In this document: piece by piece, positions 61,302-64,000 of the stretch
Position numbering within the stretch: the stretch's first letter is position 1
Layout of the letters: each line of letters begins with the position of its first letter
IMG/VR virus record: IMGVR_UViG_3300001373_000001
Coordinates: 1 to 64,000 of that record
DNA length: 64,000 nt
DNA from: a virus
Reading direction: 5' to 3' (one strand)
The notes under the pieces: model-generated
The model's database searches: none
Seen by the model: only the letters and a program-made list of their open reading frames with translations
What the model was told of the DNA's origin: nothing
Translations under genes and position numbers: made by a program

Positions 61302-61592
61302 GTTTCAACATAACAATTGTTGTTTGCAAACTAATTAAGTTGAATTCAATTTAAATTAATGGTTTGCAGTTTCAACATAACAATTGTTGTTTGCAAACCA
61401 CATACTAACAAAACAAAAGTTAAAACTCGAACGTTTCAACATAACAATTGTTGTTTGCAAACGCAGAAATAGTTGGTAATGGTAGTAAAAAAACAAGGTT
61501 TCAACATAACAATTGTTGTTTGCAAACACTGCATTTTTCGATTATTAACCATCCACCATAATGTTTCAACATAACAATTGTTGTTTGCAAAC
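61302..61592 (-). CRISPR. CRISPR array, five perfect 30-bp repeats and four spacers
   Basis: Repeats at 61302-61331, 61369-61398, 61433-61462, 61498-61527 and 61563-61592; spacers of 37, 34, 35 and 35 bases. In the plus-strand form the repeat begins GTTTCAACAT, then the palindrome AACAATTGTT, then the palindrome GTTTGCAAAC. Read on the minus strand it ends in ATGTTGAAAC, a usual 3' end for repeats, so crRNAs are expected from the minus strand, the same direction as cas12f1. All five copies are identical; spacers differ. Confidence 0.95.
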
Positions 61593-61818
61593 GCTTTTCG
61601 AAACTAGCTTTCAAAAATTACAAAACCTCTAACTAATCATTACAACTAGCTTTTAAGATTTTGTTCCAAGTACAATTGCATTTTGCTATCCAAGTGGATA
61701 GGGTGTCTATATAGTTCTTGGAAACTCAATAGACTTAACGAGCGGAAGCCAACTACCAAGTAGAATTACGACGAATACTCGCTTTTAGCCGCCAAATCGG
61801 CTTAAGTACTATTATATA
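61593..61818 (-). ncRNA. Candidate tracrRNA and leader between cas12f1 and the array
   Basis: The 226 bases are richer in G+C than their surroundings and strongly folded. On the minus strand: AGCCG-ATTTGG-CGGCT at the cas12f1 side, GCGAG to CTCGT pairing, then CTTGGAA/TTCCAAG closing a unit (61665-61733) that holds CTATCC-ACTT-GGATAG. CGCTCGTTAAG recalls CGCTCGGTAAG in the tracrRNA of AsCas12f1 (from memory). GCAATTGT within it can pair with the repeat's palindrome. Exact ends unknown. Confidence 0.6.
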
Positions 61819-63090
61819 TTACTTTTTATTTTTTTTCAACTTCTTTTTTATTATTTCTTGATTATCTGGGTTGGAAATATTTTTAGCAGCATTATAATCT
61901 GCATCAAGTTTTACTCCACAATTAACACAAACAAATTCATCTCTTTTTACTCTATTGTCTTTATCTGTATGCCCACACCCACTACACTTTTGACTAGTGT
62001 ATCTTGGGTTTATAAGTTTAACTTCAATTCCAACTTCATCAGCTTTGTATTTAATCTTTTCTTGTAAATCGAAATAGCTCCAATCTTTAAGAAATAACTT
62101 ATCTTTTTTAATATTTGATAAGTCTTCCATCTGTATTATTTTACAGTTATTCTTAACTGCTAATCCTACAATATATTTAGAATATTTATGGTTAATCAAA
62201 TCTTTAAAATTAGCTATTTTCTTTCTCACAACTCTTACATATTTAGACCTATGTTTATATCCTCGACCTTTTATAGCATCGCTTTTTATGCTAGATTGCA
62301 AAGACTTTAATAAAGATTCTTGTTTCTTTCTAAAGCTGTCTATTTCGCCTCCTCTTATGTGATATCTTTTTAAATTATTATTAAATGCCATATAAGCAGC
62401 ATTTACTATTCCCATGTCTATACCCATTATATTTTTATCACTTAAAAGTAACTCTTTCTTTTCCATACAATATGTTAAATTAATGAACCATTTATTCTTA
62501 CTAAAAATTATCATTGAAGCTCCGATTTTATACTCTCCAGATAGCACGCTTTCAATTATTTTCTTTTGGTAATTACCATCAACTTTAATTTCTACGCAAA
62601 CATGGCAACTACCTTCGTTTCTTGCAAATAACCTTAAGTCTACATAATACTTATTTTCATTTTCAATAACTTCTATGCTCTTAGAATGTAAATCTATAAT
62701 ACTATTTTTATAAGATGGAATAGACATCTCACCTTTTAAAAACTTCTTCTTACTATCATTCCATTTCTTGCAACCTCTTTGAATAGAAGTTGAAATATTA
62801 GCTTTCGATAGCATTGGGTATTCGGTTCTGATTACTTTATCACAATACCCACTAAAAGATTTGTATCCTAATATACTTAATATATCTGGTTTACACTCAT
62901 GTTTGATATAATAATCCGAACAATAATTATTCCATTCCCAATTTAATCTAATTGTTTTGTTCAATACTTTTTGTGTTTGGTCTTGAAACTCCACAAGTTG
63001 TTTCTTAAAATCTTTGAAATCTATACCCTCAGAATCGATTATCTGAAAGCGCATCACTTTATTTATTGTATCAATTTTTATTTCGTCCAT
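61819..63090 (-). CDS. cas12f1: Cas12f1, miniature type V-F CRISPR effector nuclease
   Basis: 423 residues, nearly the same length as AsCas12f1 (422). RuvC-I IMGIDMGIVNAAYMAF with Asp225, RuvC-II IIQMEDLSNI with Glu322, zinc ribbon Cys369/372/388/391 (SQKCSGCGH, CVNCG) and RuvC-III DADYNAAKNI with Asp398. N-terminal recognition part includes LNKTIRLNWEWNNYCSDY, ILGYKSFSGY and KGEMSIPSYK, all found in AsCas12f1 and distinguishing it from transposon TnpB. It should act as an RNA-guided DNA nuclease (as a dimer in known cases). GGAGG for its ATG lies in the previous gene, whose stop is one base away. Confidence 0.92.
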   Translation of the reverse strand: MDEIKIDTINKVMRFQIIDSEGIDFKDFKKQLVEFQDQTQKVLNKTIRLNWEWNNYCSDYYIKHECKPDILSILGYKSFSGYCDKVIRTEYPMLSKANISTSIQRGCKKWNDSKKKFLKGEMSIPSYKNSIIDLHSKSIEVIENENKYYVDLRLFARNEGSCHVCVEIKVDGNYQKKIIESVLSGEYKIGASMIIFSKNKWFINLTYCMEKKELLLSDKNIMGIDMGIVNAAYMAFNNNLKRYHIRGGEIDSFRKKQESLLKSLQSSIKSDAIKGRGYKHRSKYVRVVRKKIANFKDLINHKYSKYIVGLAVKNNCKIIQMEDLSNIKKDKLFLKDWSYFDLQEKIKYKADEVGIEVKLINPRYTSQKCSGCGHTDKDNRVKRDEFVCVNCGVKLDADYNAAKNISNPDNQEIIKKKLKKNKK

Positions 63091-63091
63091 C

Positions 63092-63505
63092 TCATTCCTC
63101 CAGCATATTGTATATACAAAGTATGGACATATTAGCTACTTGACTTTTATTTACACCCCATTTTTTAGCAAGGTGTATTGTCAAATCATTAACGGAATTG
63201 AGCATATTGAATGATACATGTGTTGTATCTTTATTCTTCTTTATTCTATTATATGCAGTTCTAACATCATCAATATCTTTTATTTTAAATTTCAAATCTT
63301 CAAAACTTGTTTTTTTATCAATTAATTTATTAATTTTCAATAAATCTTCTTGACTCAAGTTTTGTAAGTTTTCTATAATATTATCTATAGAAGTTTTAAT
63401 TATAATCTTCTCTTTAATATTTTCTTGAGTTTTATTTTTTTTTGGATAATTAGCAGCTTGTTCTATATCTATATCTACGCCTTCATTTTTATTCTTCTTA
63501 TTCAT
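63092..63505 (-). CDS. Ribbon-helix-helix-like partition partner of ParA
   Basis: 137 residues from the third Met (63505), correctly spaced from GAGAGG; the first Met overlaps that signal. N-terminus is Lys/Asn-rich and disordered. The last 45 residues (THVSFNMLNSVNDLTIHLAK, KWGVNKSQVANMSILCIY) have the form of an RHH DNA-binding domain, expected to bind a parS-like site. It sits between parA and cas12f1 with overlapping or abutting ends on both sides. Confidence 0.75.
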   Translation of the reverse strand: MNKKNKNEGVDIDIEQAANYPKKNKTQENIKEKIIIKTSIDNIIENLQNLSQEDLLKINKLIDKKTSFEDLKFKIKDIDDVRTAYNRIKKNKDTTHVSFNMLNSVNDLTIHLAKKWGVNKSQVANMSILCIYNMLEE

Positions 63506-64000
63506 TTTCATACCTCTCATTAATTTTTTTTATAACTTCATTTGTCAATTTTGCATATTGTCTGGATATTTCTAATTTATTATCAAATAATTCTATAGGA
63601 ATACTTAGTTCTTGAGATCGTATAATATTAACAGATTCAGATAATATTGTATTAAATATTTGGTTACTATCAAAATATTCGCTCATCTTTTCAAAACATT
63701 TTTTTGTTAAAGTTGTCCTTTTATTTGCTCTAGTTAATACAGTTCCCAATATTTCCAAATCGCTATTAGTATTATTTCTAATATCGTTAACTAAATTTAT
63801 AATCCTGTTAATACCTTCAAATGAAAATATTCCCACATCTATTGGTATTATTAAGTAATCGCATGCTGATAGAACATTTAAAGTTGCTATTCCCATTGTT
63901 GGTGAACAATCAAATAAAATAAATTTATAATCATCTTCTACCTCAGATATTCTTTTTTTGATTATCAATTCTCTAGCTAAATAATTTGAAAAGTCTAGAT
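63498..64000 (-). CDS. parA: ParA partition ATPase, 5' end cut by the window
   Basis: The frame is open to the window edge; 166 codons are visible, starting within LDFSNYLARELIIKKR. Walker-type ParA features: DDYKFILFDCSPTMGIATLN (A' / B region), ACDYLIIPIDVGIFSFEGI and LGTVLTRANKRTTLTKK. The P-loop KGGxGKT must lie beyond 64000. With the RHH partner it would position and segregate low-copy DNA. It heads the operon with cas12f1. Confidence 0.9.
   Translation of the reverse strand, partial: LDFSNYLARELIIKKRISEVEDDYKFILFDCSPTMGIATLNVLSACDYLIIPIDVGIFSFEGINRIINLVNDIRNNTNSDLEILGTVLTRANKRTTLTKKCFEKMSEYFDSNQIFNTILSESVNIIRSQELSIPIELFDNKLEISRQYAKLTNEVIKKINERYENE

Noticed and set aside
61302-61592. 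Array transcription on the plus strand
   Set aside because: The decayed repeats lie on the left, the terminator at 60973 fits leftward reading, and the minus-strand repeat has the usual GAAAC ending.
61819-63090. Transposon TnpB of an IS605/IS607 element
   Set aside because: N-terminal part and RuvC insert follow Cas12f1, a CRISPR array and structured RNA are adjacent, and no TnpA or transposon ends are seen.

Overview
The window is a very AT-rich stretch (roughly a quarter G+C by eye) with strong Shine-Dalgarno sites, purine-rich coding strands and protein families typical of Clostridium-like Firmicutes mobile elements. It ends inside a ParA partition gene. It carries a nearly self-sufficient DNA-replication and nucleotide-synthesis module of phage type, but no terminase, portal, capsid or tail gene appears in these 64 kb. 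The best reading is part of a large clostridial phage-plasmid or megaplasmid. Circularity and host cannot be seen from the window.

Layout. 0-20 kb: accessory region of small, mostly unknown proteins arranged as diverged paralogue families, with a small tyrosine recombinase (3.5 kb), XRE regulators, a polynucleotide-kinase-like protein (9.3 kb), and a minus-strand block at 13.8-18.2 kb (four tandem ~93-aa paralogues, lipoprotein, degenerate ATPase, lone HicB, TM2 protein, DUF5662). Several short non-coding RNAs whose predicted +1 opens a terminal stem lie between these genes. 20.9-29.5 kb: mainly non-coding DNA with an abrupt change of strand composition near 21.72 kb, repeat arrays, and a minus-strand island of seven unknown genes at 23.4-26.7 kb. 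29-40 kb: J-domain protein, DUF932, DpnD/PcfM-like protein, radical SAM enzyme, an AcrVA2-like protein and two degenerate tyrosine-recombinase-fold proteins, all rightward from a perfect promoter at 29054-29082.

40-60 kb: a TROVE/Ro60-type protein preceded by a perfect promoter and a tRNA-like RNA (candidate Y RNA); then SSB, Sak4-like ATPase, 3D-domain wall protein, DnaB-like helicase, TOPRIM primase, RecJ, class II ribonucleotide reductase with two inteins, dUTPase, ThyX, guanylate-kinase-like protein, DnaE-type polymerase and RecU-like resolvase. Together these supply dNTPs, exclude uracil, make dTMP independently of the host, and prime, unwind, copy and resolve DNA.

60.9-64 kb: a compact type V-F CRISPR-Cas locus on the minus strand. 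Reading leftward: parA, ribbon-helix-helix partner, cas12f1 (translationally coupled to the partition pair), a tracrRNA candidate, five perfect 30-bp repeats with four spacers, decayed repeats, then a terminator. No cas1 or cas2 is present. The main interest of the window is an element that couples a miniature Cas12f to its own partition operon, also encodes an AcrVA2-like candidate Cas12a inhibitor, and also carries a Ro-type protein with a candidate Y RNA.
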